Of a stretch of 64,000 nt of DNA, positions 37,508 to 46,775 are shown piece by piece. Numbering within the stretch: the stretch's first letter is position 1; each line of letters begins with the position of its first letter. The notes below the pieces were generated by a model. The model was not told the DNA's origin. It ran no database searches and was given only the letters and a program-made list of their open reading frames with translations. A program made the position numbers and the translations under genes. This DNA comes from Gallionella sp. (GTDB taxonomy: Bacteria > Pseudomonadota > Gammaproteobacteria > Burkholderiales > Gallionellaceae): positions 1-64,000 of the forward strand of contig JAHFRA010000009.1 in NCBI GenBank assembly GCA_023259035.1, in the 5' to 3' direction.

Positions 37508-39619
37508 ATGCAAGACATGACTTCATCTCTGCTATGGTTTCGCCGCATAGGCTTCTGGCTGATGCTCGCCCTGAGCTTCAGTGCTGTTGCGGCCTTCGCT
37601 CAAACCGAACGCAACCCGGTTCATAACGTACGTCTTGGCGAACCAGCCGATGCGGCACGCGTTATCGTCAAGTTCAAGCAGGGCTCCGCGCTGCTACGCA
37701 AACACGCGCTGTCATCCACGGCGAGCGCGAGCGAAACGCTCGACGCGGTAACGGCGCGTGCCAATTCTCTGGGTGCGCGTCTGGGCGTGAGCTTGCGCGC
37801 TGGTCGCGCACTCAACGTGCATACGCAGGTCGTCAGCGCGGGCGGAATCAGTAGCGCCGCACTGGCAGAACGCCTGGCTGCAGAGGCCGATGTCGAATAC
37901 GCGGTCGTCGACCAGCGCCGCACGCACTTCGCGGTACCAAACGATCCTTTGTATACGCAGGGACCGCCAATCAGCGGCAGCACGGGAGGCCCCGCTGTCG
38001 GCCAGTGGTATCTGCGCGCTCCTGCGGGTGAGGTTGTATCCAGTATCAACGCAACCAGTGCCTGGGATCTGACCACCGGCAGCTCGAACATCGTTGTTGC
38101 GGTGCTTGATACGGGAGTACGTCCGGAACACCCGGATCTTGCCAACAGGCTATTGGCTGGCTATGACATGGTGAGCGACATACCGACGGCTAGTGACGGC
38201 AATGGCCGCGAAGCGGATGCCTCTGACCCGGGTGACTGGATAACGGCGAGCGAGTCCAATAACCAGTCGGGCCCGTTCTACCAGTGCGGAGCGGGGGACA
38301 GCTCATGGCACGGTACCAAGACAGCTAGCCTGATAGGGGCGTCGACCAACAATGGCGTCGGAATGGCGGGTGTGGCGGGGGGTATAAAATTGCTGCCGGT
38401 GCGAGTGCTCGGCAAATGCGGTGGTTTTGATTCCGACATCATTGCCGGCATGAACTGGGCTGTTGGTTTGCCCGTGCCGGGTGTGCCGTCTAACCCCACC
38501 CCGGCGCGGGTCATTAACATGAGTCTGGGCGGCAGTGGTGCATGTCCCCGGAGTTATTTTGATGCGGTCAACGCGATTATCAGCAAGCAAAATCCCGCAG
38601 TTGTCGTGGCGGCGGCCGGCAATAGCACCGGTCACGCGGTCAGCGTACCCGCCAACTGTCCGGGAGTGATTGGCGTGGCGGGTTTGCGCCACATCGGAAC
38701 CAAGGTCGGCTTTTCTGACCTGGGGCCGGAAATCAGCATCAGCGCACCCGGTGGCAATTGCGTTAACACAACTTCAGGCGCGCCGTGCCTGTACCCGATC
38801 CTCGCGGCAACCAACACGGGCATTACCACACCGGCAGCCTCTTCCTACACTGACGGCTTCAACGCCAGCGTTGGCACCAGCTTTTCGGCGCCGCTCGTGG
38901 CCGGAACCGTGGCCTTGATGTTGTCAGTCCACCCGTGGCTGACACCGACCGAGGTCAAAGCGGCGCTGCAAAGTTCGGCGCGTGCCTTTCCGCCCCGTAT
39001 CGCCGGCATTTCTCAAACCGGAGCGATCCCGGACTGTCACGCGCCCGACAACAGCGACCAATTGGAGTGTTTCTGCACCACGTCGACTTGCGGGGCAGGT
39101 ATGCTCGATGCTGCTGCGGCAGTGGCTTCTGTAACGCCAACCGGCAACGTTGTCGAATTCTACAATACCAACCTTGACCACTACTTCATTTCCGCTGATT
39201 CAAACGAAGCAATGGCCATCGACGGCGGCAGCGCGGGGCCGGGCTGGATACGCACCGGCAATAGCTTCAAGTCAGGCGGCAGCGCGCCCGTCTGTCGCTT
39301 CTACGGTAGCATGTCACCCGGCCCAAACTCGCATTTCTATACTGTGGATGCCGGCGAGTGCGACTACCTCAAGCGATTACAGGCAAGCACGCCATCCAAA
39401 CAAAAACGCTGGAATTTCGAGAGCCTGGATTTTTCCTCGACACTGCCGACCAACGCCTCCTGTCCCAGCTGGACCGTGCCGGTCTACCGCGCCTATAACA
39501 ATGGATTCGCCAGAGGTATCGATAGCAATCACCGCATCACCAGCAGTACGACTGCGATACAGGAGGTGGTGAACCGCGGCTGGAGCAACGAGGGTGTGGT
39601 GATGTGCGCGCCGAATTGA
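37508..39619 (+). CDS. Secreted subtilisin-like serine peptidase (S8) with C-terminal DUF5648-like domain
   Basis: A 703-residue exported protease. The N-terminal signal (RRIGFWLMLALSFSAVAAFA) ends near residue 32 and a propeptide follows. The S8 catalytic domain carries Asp201 in VVAVLDTGVRPEHPDL, His268 in SSWHGTKTASLIGA and Ser458 in VGTSFSAPLVAGTVALMLS. From about residue 547 a roughly 155-residue domain begins VVEFYNTNLDHYFISAD and ends GWSNEGVVMCAP. It resembles DUF5648 repeat units found on secreted bacterial proteins. The same domain, almost unchanged, ends the next gene. Confidence 0.93.
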   Translation: MQDMTSSLLWFRRIGFWLMLALSFSAVAAFAQTERNPVHNVRLGEPADAARVIVKFKQGSALLRKHALSSTASASETLDAVTARANSLGARLGVSLRAGRALNVHTQVVSAGGISSAALAERLAAEADVEYAVVDQRRTHFAVPNDPLYTQGPPISGSTGGPAVGQWYLRAPAGEVVSSINATSAWDLTTGSSNIVVAVLDTGVRPEHPDLANRLLAGYDMVSDIPTASDGNGREADASDPGDWITASESNNQSGPFYQCGAGDSSWHGTKTASLIGASTNNGVGMAGVAGGIKLLPVRVLGKCGGFDSDIIAGMNWAVGLPVPGVPSNPTPARVINMSLGGSGACPRSYFDAVNAIISKQNPAVVVAAAGNSTGHAVSVPANCPGVIGVAGLRHIGTKVGFSDLGPEISISAPGGNCVNTTSGAPCLYPILAATNTGITTPAASSYTDGFNASVGTSFSAPLVAGTVALMLSVHPWLTPTEVKAALQSSARAFPPRIAGISQTGAIPDCHAPDNSDQLECFCTTSTCGAGMLDAAAAVASVTPTGNVVEFYNTNLDHYFISADSNEAMAIDGGSAGPGWIRTGNSFKSGGSAPVCRFYGSMSPGPNSHFYTVDAGECDYLKRLQASTPSKQKRWNFESLDFSSTLPTNASCPSWTVPVYRAYNNGFARGIDSNHRITSSTTAIQEVVNRGWSNEGVVMCAPN

Positions 39620-39710
39620 CCCGGCAGTTTATAGCGGTGCGCATGAGGACAATCCCCCCTCCCTGGCCATTCATTGAACTCCTGTTTCGGAAAAGATTGA
39701 CCAATTATTC

Positions 39711-41240
39711 ATGATAAATAACCGATTACTATTCGCAGCGCGGGATGTCAGGGACATGATCGTGGCTTCACGCTTGCTGAGAAGCATGGGGCTGATGTTT
39801 GTCGCAACTATTGCATGGCTTGGCGGGCTTTCAACGCCTGTGGTTTTTGGAGCCATTGATGATGTCGTGTATCAGAACAGCTTCCCGGTCTCTACGGCCT
39901 CAAGTTTGACCCCAGCAAATCTGATCATCAACGGAGAATCCAGGGCCTTGCTGATATACCGGCCTTCAGGTAGCCAGTCTCAGCCGCTTCTGATCTTCTA
40001 TAGCGGCACAGGCGGAACCCTGGAATACAACATAGCAGATGAAATTGGGCGCGATACTCTGCGCAATTTTGCGGACAGAGAAAATGTAATAGTTGCAATC
40101 CCGATTCAACGTGTAATGTCGTATGGCGACTGGGATAATCATTCTGCCGGAACCCCATACTGGGAAACCTCTGTGGGGGAAGCAACTTCAAGCGCTGCCA
40201 GCAGCAACCCTGATACCAATCCTGACCTTCTCTTTACCCGTGCCATAATAAAGGAAGCCTCTGTTGCTTACGGCGCTGACCTTGCTCGGGTCTATGTAAA
40301 CGGTTTTTCCAACGGAGCTTTCTTTTCGTATTTTGTTGCTGCAACACTGAGCAACAGGATTGCGGCCTTTGCCGAGACAGGAGGGGGATTGGTGATGAGC
40401 CAGACTACAGCCGGTGAGCCAACTCCATGCACCCCAACCGCCTTGCCTGCTGCGCCAAACGCAGTACGCAGCTGCGCAGAAGCAGGCTGGAGTATCGGCT
40501 TATGTTCCACTCCCGGCGCAATGGCGCGTCCGATAGCACCGGGTGCTGTTGTCATGGTGCCTCCAGGGTTCATGGAGGCTAATGACGATGATAATAGCGT
40601 ACCGTTTGCGCATACCTGTAACCTCGCAAATGCCCTGCCTGTTTCAACCGCCTACCAGGTCAGGATCGCTCACAGCGGCATCGGGCATGCCATGAATGGA
40701 GATTATCTCGACAACTCATGGAGTTTTATGAAGAACTTTCGCACTGCTACTTCAACGGTCATCGAGTTCTTCAATACCAACCTCGACAACTACTTCATCA
40801 CCGCCGACTCAAACGAAGCGGCGCAGATCGACGGCGGCGCGGCGGGACCGGGCTGGAGCCGCACCGGCTATACATTCAAGTCGGGCGGCACTACTTCTGT
40901 TTGCCGTTTCTACGGCAGCTATTCGCCCGGCCCGAACTCGCATTTTTACACGGTCGATCCGGCGGAATGCCAAGGGCTGAAAGACCAGCAAATCCCCGCA
41001 GGCGATCCGCGCAAACTCACTGTAAAGAGCTGGAATTTCGAGAGCCTTGATTTCGTCTCGACTCCGGCGACAAACCAAACTTGCCCCACCGGCACCGCGC
41101 CGGTCTACCGCGCCTATAACAATGGATTCGCACGGGGCGTCGATTCCAACCACCGCATCACCAGCAGTACAACCGCGATACAGGAGGTCGTGACGCGCGG
41201 CTGGAGCAACGAGGGCGTGGTGATGTGCGCGCCGAATTGA
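39711..41240 (+). CDS. Exported depolymerase-like esterase with C-terminal DUF5648-like domain
   Basis: A 509-residue protein. After a hydrophobic N-terminal segment (SMGLMFVATIAWLGGLSTP) comes an alpha/beta-hydrolase of the polyhydroxybutyrate-depolymerase/feruloyl-esterase type. It has LLIFYSGTGG at the oxyanion site, the nucleophile elbow VNGFSNGAFFSYF with Ser200, and a late His in SGIGHAMNGDYL. From about residue 349 (VIEFFNTNLDNYFITAD) it carries the same C-terminal domain as the preceding protease. An ATG further in could be the true start because the first 20 residues are unusually polar. Substrate unknown. Confidence 0.8.
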   Translation: MINNRLLFAARDVRDMIVASRLLRSMGLMFVATIAWLGGLSTPVVFGAIDDVVYQNSFPVSTASSLTPANLIINGESRALLIYRPSGSQSQPLLIFYSGTGGTLEYNIADEIGRDTLRNFADRENVIVAIPIQRVMSYGDWDNHSAGTPYWETSVGEATSSAASSNPDTNPDLLFTRAIIKEASVAYGADLARVYVNGFSNGAFFSYFVAATLSNRIAAFAETGGGLVMSQTTAGEPTPCTPTALPAAPNAVRSCAEAGWSIGLCSTPGAMARPIAPGAVVMVPPGFMEANDDDNSVPFAHTCNLANALPVSTAYQVRIAHSGIGHAMNGDYLDNSWSFMKNFRTATSTVIEFFNTNLDNYFITADSNEAAQIDGGAAGPGWSRTGYTFKSGGTTSVCRFYGSYSPGPNSHFYTVDPAECQGLKDQQIPAGDPRKLTVKSWNFESLDFVSTPATNQTCPTGTAPVYRAYNNGFARGVDSNHRITSSTTAIQEVVTRGWSNEGVVMCAPN

Positions 41241-41450
41241 TAGGGCAAGATGCGGCGCGCTTAACCCGGATATTTCGCCGGATCGCGGAAGGCCTGCGCT
41301 ACAAACCGGATTTCACTCTTGTTGGCTTGCACCCCTGTATTCATGCCGCTTCCCATTGATTTTAGGGCCGCTCCGGGTTAAGTGACGAAGCTCTATGCAT
41401 ACATCCGTGCCGCACTCGCCAAGCCTGCACTTCAACCGCCAATCAACAAA

Positions 41451-42023
41451 TCAAAACAGTTCGATATCGTCGGCATGATCTTTCATTTGGGTCATGAATT
41501 TTTCGAGAGCTTCTTTTACCGGTATGCCGCCCAATACTGCCTCAAACATTTCTGTTTCTTCGCGCATCGTGTATTTGGAACGGATTTTTTCTTGTAATGC
41601 GGCCCATTCATAAGGGCTGTATATTCGTGAGTCGTCGTTGACCAAAGCGGAAAGTGAAGCCAAGCTGTGATTTACGTGAGAGAGACGCTGCACCAATTTG
41701 TCGTAAAACTGGAAAGCGATGATCGCTTTACGCACCATGCCGGAGACGTTTTCAGTGGTGCTAAGCAAATTGGCTTTGGTATCGCCAGATTCGCCCCCGT
41801 CGGGAAGTGTTGCAATCGTATCGTTGATCATGCGCATATAGCCAGCCATCGTAGTAAATACATCGGTTAACACTTCGACCGAGCTGTTGCTGTCTTTCAT
41901 TGCGGCCTCAATCTGTCCAGCGGACAGTTCAATCATCAACACCGTTTCCCGTACCTGACTCCAATCGAGATCCGGCGCACGTGTTTGAGTGTCATGTGGA
42001 TTATCTGTTGCCTTTGTCATCAT
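41451..42023 (-). CDS. Unknown protein encoded next to cheZ
   Basis: A 190-residue, mostly helical protein with no signal or membrane segment and no family recognised with confidence. The segment MVRKAIIAFQFYDKLVQRLSHVN resembles the helical motif seen in proteins that dock on chemotaxis complexes, and helices with many Met and Asp residues dominate. It starts 77 bases after cheZ on the same strand and probably shares its transcript. A role in chemotaxis or phosphatase control is a guess from context. Confidence 0.75.
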   Translation of the reverse strand: MMTKATDNPHDTQTRAPDLDWSQVRETVLMIELSAGQIEAAMKDSNSSVEVLTDVFTTMAGYMRMINDTIATLPDGGESGDTKANLLSTTENVSGMVRKAIIAFQFYDKLVQRLSHVNHSLASLSALVNDDSRIYSPYEWAALQEKIRSKYTMREETEMFEAVLGGIPVKEALEKFMTQMKDHADDIELF

Positions 42024-42100
42024 GTGATCCTCTTAAGAAATGCATCCCGCCGCAAAATACGGGCTATTCGGTAGCGCAGGTCAATTGATCCGGAAACTGG

Positions 42101-42721
42101 TCAGAATCCCATGGAGGCAAGCAAATCATCCACTTCGTCTTGCCCGCTGATGTTGTCCGATTCGGCTTTAACTGCGGGACCTGACGTCAGCCCTTCGTTT
42201 GATATGAGGGAGTCTTTGTGGTTCGGAGCATATTCACGCAGAATATCGAGCAGGATCACTTCGATCTCTTCCGCAGCGCCCAGAATCTTATTGACCATTT
42301 GACCGGCAACATCACGAAATTCCTGCGCTTCCATAATCAGCATCAGGTTATGGTGTATGGCTTCTTCTGCAGAGGCTATCTCTCCCAGGCGAGAGATGGC
42401 TTTCTGAATCAGCGCATGGTGTGACAGGTCTTCTGCTTTTGATAATTGTTTGGCCAGGCGGGCGCAGGATTTGCGTGTGGCATCGGTGAGTGGCAATGAG
42501 TTTTCCACGGCGCTGAGGGTTTTTTCCGAGGCCTCATGCATCGTTTGATCGATAAAGCTTAACCGTGCACGCGCATCCGGCATGGTGGATGCGCTTCGCT
42601 CCAGCCCTTTGACATGGCCGAGCTCTTTGAGCAAGCGATGGAGCCGGGCAGCGGCACGGCCGATATCTTCGACCTTGGTTTGCGAGAGGTTGGGAGGTGT
42701 TTTGCGCGTAGCCATCATCAA
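42101..42721 (-). CDS. cheZ: Chemotaxis phosphatase CheZ
   Basis: CheZ speeds dephosphorylation of CheY and so ends the flagellar switch signal. In the 206-residue protein the central helix carries MEAQEFRDVAGQMVNKIL, corresponding to the catalytic Gln-containing helix. The C-terminal peptide GQDEVDDLLASMGF is the classical CheY-binding tail. cheY itself is not next to it and not in the window. Confidence 0.93.
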   Translation of the reverse strand: MMMATRKTPPNLSQTKVEDIGRAAARLHRLLKELGHVKGLERSASTMPDARARLSFIDQTMHEASEKTLSAVENSLPLTDATRKSCARLAKQLSKAEDLSHHALIQKAISRLGEIASAEEAIHHNLMLIMEAQEFRDVAGQMVNKILGAAEEIEVILLDILREYAPNHKDSLISNEGLTSGPAVKAESDNISGQDEVDDLLASMGF

Positions 42722-42839
42722 TTTCCCCGAGTGCTTTGCGGGAATGATAACAAAATCAGCTCGGGATAGGTAATGCCTGATGAATATTCAGGGTTGATGT
42801 GACCCCGGTGCGACCGGATGACGGATCACCATGGATATT

Positions 42840-45260
42840 TCATGGCTGCTTGAATTGATGCATCCAGTAACGGCGATGCGTTTTGCGGTAACGCTCCACC
42901 TGCACGCCCTGCACGTTCATTTCGGCCAGGATTGCGCCGTCTTTATCCGAGCGCAGCAGTTCCGCGCCGCTGTCGGTGTAGCGTTGCAGCACCTCCGGTT
43001 TTGGATGGCCGAAATGGTTGCGATAGCCTACGGTGAATACCGCGTAGTCGGGCAGGGTGGTTGCAACAAATTCGACAGTGGACGAGGTCTTGCTGCCGTG
43101 GTGCGGCACAACCAGCAAGGTGGCGGACAATTTGTCGGCGTGTTCCTTGATCAGCCGCTGCTCGGATTCTTTTTCAATATCTGCAGCCAGCAGAATGTGT
43201 TGTTGGCCTATACTGATGCGCAGCACACAGCCCCGGTTGTTTTTGCTGATTTTTTCTTGTGCATAGCTTTCAGGCGACGGGTGTAACAGCTCGAAATGCA
43301 CGCCATCCCAATCCCAGCTCTGTCCATCGGCGCAACGCTTCAGGTTATGTGACTGCTGCAGAATGGGGCTTTGCTCGGGCAGTGAAGAAGACAGCCAATC
43401 GACAGGCATGGCCTGCATCACGGAAAGCGCGCCGCCGGTGTGGTCGGTGTCGTCGTGCGTGAGCATCAAGCCGTCGAGTTGCGCGATGCCGAGTGCGCGC
43501 AAGCCGGGAATCAGGATACGGTTGCCGCTGTCTGCATCGCCGCTGAAATCCGGCCCGGTGTCGTAGAGCAGTGCGTGATGTCGGGTTTGTGCGGCGACGG
43601 CCATGCCTTGCCCGACATCAAAAACAATCAAACGCAGTGTGCCTTGTGCGGGTGGTTCGGGTGAGTTCAGGAACATCGGCAGCATCAGTGGCAGACCGAG
43701 CCAGCGTGCCGGGAAGCCGCGTGGCAGCAATATCCACAACGCGCCCAGCATACCCGCCGCAATGCTCCATGCAGGCGGCGCATGTTGTGTCCACACCGCT
43801 TGCGGCAAGGCGCTCAGCCATCCCAGCAAAACCATCGTCCAGTCCATCACGATGTGTGCCAGCCACAGTGGCACATCCAGAGGCAGCATAGCGCCGAGCA
43901 GGGTGAGCGGCACGACGACCAGGCTCACCAGTGGAATGGCGAAGACGTTGGCGATCGGCGAGACCAGCGATACTTGCTGAAAAAGCGCCAGCAGCATCGG
44001 AATCAGGCCGACGGTCATCGCCCATTGCACCGTGATGTATTCGTCCAGTACCCACAAGAAGCGAGCGGACGGATGCCCGGCAATTTCGCCGTCGCCTTTT
44101 CTCGGTCGGTGGCTGTTATTGATGCGATGCGCGGTGACGTAAAGGATGATCGCCACCGCGCCGAACGACAGCCAGAAACCGGGCGACATCACCGCCCACG
44201 GGTCGGGAATCAGCACGCCGAGCAAGGCGATGCTGAGGATTTGCCCGAGCGAAAAATTGCGGTTCAGCCACAACGCGGCGGCGACCGCACCGACCATGTA
44301 CACGGTGCGCTGCGCCGGGACGGCGAAACCGGACAGCAGTGCGTAGCCCAACGCCACCAGCAACGCCAACAATGCGGCGGCTTTGCGCGCGGGTAACAAC
44401 AAGGTGAGCCGCGTGCTGCGCCGCCACAGCCAGTAGGCAAGCGCGAAGCCAAAGCTGGCGAGCATGGTGATGTGCAGGCCGGAGATGCTCATCAGGTGAT
44501 TTACGCCGGTACGCGTGAATATCTGCCACTGTGCCGATGGGATGCGGCTCTGGTCGCCGATAGCCAGCGCGCTCAATACGCCGGAGTAGGGCGCGCTGCC
44601 GAGCGTGGCGCTGAACTTGTCGCGCACCGTTTCACGCCATGACTCGATGCGATAGAAGCAGCCCTCGGCCAATGCATCCTGGCGTAAATTGTTACCACTG
44701 TTATGCACATAACCGACTGCGCGCACATTGTTTTCCAGCGCCCACATTTCGAAATCGAAACCGTGAGGGTTGCTGCTGCCATGGGGTTGCTTGAGGCGCA
44801 GCGTAAGCCGCCAGCGTTCTCCGGCACGCAGTGTTGGCGTTGCGGTTTGCTTGTCGAGGTAGGTGCTGAGATATACATGCGGCGGCACGCTGACTTGCGG
44901 CGTGAGAATTTTTTCGATATTGAAACTGAAACGCTGGCCGCTTTCGTGGTTGCGTGGCAACTCCGCGACTACGCCGATTACCTCGATGTCGCGCCCCTGC
45001 CATTCATCCGGCAGGCTAACAGCGAGGCGCTGTTCGGCTTGCCATGCGGCGTGATAGAAGCCGATACCCGACGCAAAAATGGCGAGCAGCAGGGGGTGGA
45101 TAAATCTGGCAAGCAGGCTATTTTTGGGTAGAAAAAACGGGAAAAAAATGAAGGGAGAAAGCGCCAGCAGCCATACCCAGGCAAAGTCCGGCAACGCGGC
45201 CTGCTGTTGCAACAGCCATGCGCCCAAGGCAAAGAAAGCGGTGAAGATAACCATGCGCAT
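42840..45260 (-). CDS. comEC: DNA internalisation-related competence protein ComEC/Rec2
   Basis: Inner-membrane channel protein for uptake of single-stranded DNA in natural transformation. The 806-residue protein has an N-terminal DUF4131-type region with several membrane helices, the Competence domain with HLMSISGLHITMLASFGF, more membrane helices, and a C-terminal metallo-beta-lactamase-like domain. That domain contains VFDVGQGMAVAAQTR, LTHDDTDHTGGALSV and VVPHHGSKTSS. Full length and intact motifs suggest it works. It is divergent from the DUF2062 gene. Confidence 0.95.
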   Translation of the reverse strand: MRMVIFTAFFALGAWLLQQQAALPDFAWVWLLALSPFIFFPFFLPKNSLLARFIHPLLLAIFASGIGFYHAAWQAEQRLAVSLPDEWQGRDIEVIGVVAELPRNHESGQRFSFNIEKILTPQVSVPPHVYLSTYLDKQTATPTLRAGERWRLTLRLKQPHGSSNPHGFDFEMWALENNVRAVGYVHNSGNNLRQDALAEGCFYRIESWRETVRDKFSATLGSAPYSGVLSALAIGDQSRIPSAQWQIFTRTGVNHLMSISGLHITMLASFGFALAYWLWRRSTRLTLLLPARKAAALLALLVALGYALLSGFAVPAQRTVYMVGAVAAALWLNRNFSLGQILSIALLGVLIPDPWAVMSPGFWLSFGAVAIILYVTAHRINNSHRPRKGDGEIAGHPSARFLWVLDEYITVQWAMTVGLIPMLLALFQQVSLVSPIANVFAIPLVSLVVVPLTLLGAMLPLDVPLWLAHIVMDWTMVLLGWLSALPQAVWTQHAPPAWSIAAGMLGALWILLPRGFPARWLGLPLMLPMFLNSPEPPAQGTLRLIVFDVGQGMAVAAQTRHHALLYDTGPDFSGDADSGNRILIPGLRALGIAQLDGLMLTHDDTDHTGGALSVMQAMPVDWLSSSLPEQSPILQQSHNLKRCADGQSWDWDGVHFELLHPSPESYAQEKISKNNRGCVLRISIGQQHILLAADIEKESEQRLIKEHADKLSATLLVVPHHGSKTSSTVEFVATTLPDYAVFTVGYRNHFGHPKPEVLQRYTDSGAELLRSDKDGAILAEMNVQGVQVERYRKTHRRYWMHQFKQP

Positions 45261-45284
45261 AGATTAACCCACTAGAATAGAGTC

Positions 45285-45830
45285 ATGCGCAAATTCTTCC
45301 GCCGAGTCCTGCCACGCCACGAAACGGTGCAAAGTCACCGCTGGCTCAAGCCGTTTGGCGGCTTGCTGTCCCATCACAACCTGTGGCATTTGCATCGCCG
45401 TTCGGTGGCTGGCGGTGTCGCGATCGGGTTGTTTTGCGGCCTGATTCCGGGCCCGTTACAGATGATTTCCGCTGCGCTGTTGGCGGTGCTGCTGCGGGTC
45501 AATCTGCCGGTGGCGGTGTTCACAACGCTCTATACCAATCCGTTTACCATCGTGCCGCTGTACGTGCTGGCCTATGAACTCGGTGCGTGGGTGAGCGGCG
45601 CGCGTAACGGAGCGACAGTGGCGCAATTGTCATTTCCGGAAATGCATTGGCACAGCTGGCCGAGCGAGATGTGGGAATGGTTGGTCATGCTGGGTAAACC
45701 GTTTTTGATCGGCTTGCCGCTGCTCGCCATAAGCTTGGCAATCATCGGATATGTTGCGTTGCGAGTGGCGTGGCGGGTTGCGGTGGTATGGAAGTGGCGC
45801 GCCAGAAGGCGGCGACGCATTGCCACATAG
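45285..45830 (+). CDS. DUF2062 membrane protein
   Basis: A 181-residue protein with the DUF2062 pattern: HRRSVAGGVAIGLFCGLIPG, then LLAVLLRVNLPVAVF and TLYTNPFTIVPLYVLAYELG, giving three or four membrane segments and a basic C-terminal tail (RARRRRRIA). The function of the family is unknown. It is divergent from comEC with only 24 bases between starts and is followed by a clear terminator. Confidence 0.88.
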   Translation: MRKFFRRVLPRHETVQSHRWLKPFGGLLSHHNLWHLHRRSVAGGVAIGLFCGLIPGPLQMISAALLAVLLRVNLPVAVFTTLYTNPFTIVPLYVLAYELGAWVSGARNGATVAQLSFPEMHWHSWPSEMWEWLVMLGKPFLIGLPLLAISLAIIGYVALRVAWRVAVVWKWRARRRRRIAT

Positions 45831-45904
45831 TTGCTGCCGGGCGTATCGAAAGCAGCAGCGATATTCTTGCTGCACGGGGACATGGCTTACGCAGAAGCGA
45901 ATCT

Positions 45905-45932
45905 CAATAGCGAACCGCTATTGTTATTTTTT
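45905..45932 (+). terminator. Rho-independent terminator after the DUF2062 gene
   Basis: An 8-base-pair stem (CAATAGCG/CGCTATTG) with a 3-base loop is followed by TTATTTTTT. It is placed 75 bases after the DUF2062 stop, between convergent genes. Confidence 0.75.
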
Positions 45933-45960
45933 CCATTTTCCAAACAACCCGGAATTGGAA

Positions 45961-46374
45961 TTACTTGCTCTGACCGCCTTGTTCGCCGAAGATATTTCGC
46001 AGCAATAAGTCAGCAGTTTGCGCAAGCAGTGCAACATCCAAGGTGCCAATACATTGTTCGGCCATGTCAATTCCGCTGAGAATAGGGGGAAGTTCATCCT
46101 TGGTTATTTCCCATATGCCGGTTTCATCCCCTTTTTTTCGTACTGCCTGCAGGGTTTCGATGGCCTCATCCAGGGTCTCAATGGCAAGGGGGATCTTTGT
46201 CTGGTTTTGCTCGAGTGCGGAGCGGACAACGGAGATGGCTGCTGCCAGACGGCCAAAAGCAACAACATTAAATTGTCCGAGGCTGGCGGCCTGATAAGCA
46301 AGCCGCATATCCATCGCATATATATCTTTTAGGCCGCGTGTAACCGGAATGCGAAGTTTGCTTATTCTTTTCAT
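45961..46374 (-). CDS. Unknown small helical protein
   Basis: A 137-residue soluble, helix-rich protein with no recognised family. It starts with a basic segment (MKRISKLRIPVTRGLKD), contains AYQAASLGQFNVVAFGRLA, and ends Gly/Gln-rich. Even codon use and clear spacing from its neighbours favour a real gene over a shadow frame. It is convergent with the DUF2062 gene and divergent from the giant coiled-coil gene. Confidence 0.6.
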   Translation of the reverse strand: MKRISKLRIPVTRGLKDIYAMDMRLAYQAASLGQFNVVAFGRLAAAISVVRSALEQNQTKIPLAIETLDEAIETLQAVRKKGDETGIWEITKDELPPILSGIDMAEQCIGTLDVALLAQTADLLLRNIFGEQGGQSK

Positions 46375-46775
46375 TTTCGATTTTCCGACTCAGACGATAG
46401 AAGAGAATGCTTCATCCTGCTTGTGGTTTGTTGTCAGTATCATGGTTTAAATACCGGCCTGCGGGGAGCGGAGAATAACGCGTAATTCCAGCGCGCCACC
46501 CAAGTATAACCTATCGTTAGCAAGCATACGGTGGGCAAAATTCAACTGTCTGATAATTCAATTGGTTACACGGTTTGCCGTATCAGCAAGTCTTAAAGTG
46601 CTTGCTGACCTGTAGGAATTTCACTTACTCGATCCTTCTCAAGCCCAATGAAATAGGGCGTTTACCTTGCGTTATTCAACGTTTCACTTTTTATCCAAGC
46701 TGCTATCTTGGCATCGTAGCAATGGGTACAAGTGAGTGCGATACGTCAGCTCGCATAGCATAAGGGGATAACACC
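46375..46775. other. 401-base gene-free upstream region of the coiled-coil gene
   Basis: No frame here has a plausible start, ribosome site and composition. A possible promoter toward the coiled-coil gene is TTGCGT (46667) with TTTATC (46690) at 17-base spacing, which is weak. A good ribosome site (AAGGGGATAAC) precedes the ATG at 46776. The length suggests a long leader or divergent control region. Confidence 0.4.

Noticed and set aside
46575..46763. 62-codon frame upstream of the coiled-coil gene
   Set aside because: It uses a rare start codon, has no ribosome site, and has a Cys/Leu-rich composition unlike its neighbours. It is likely leader sequence.
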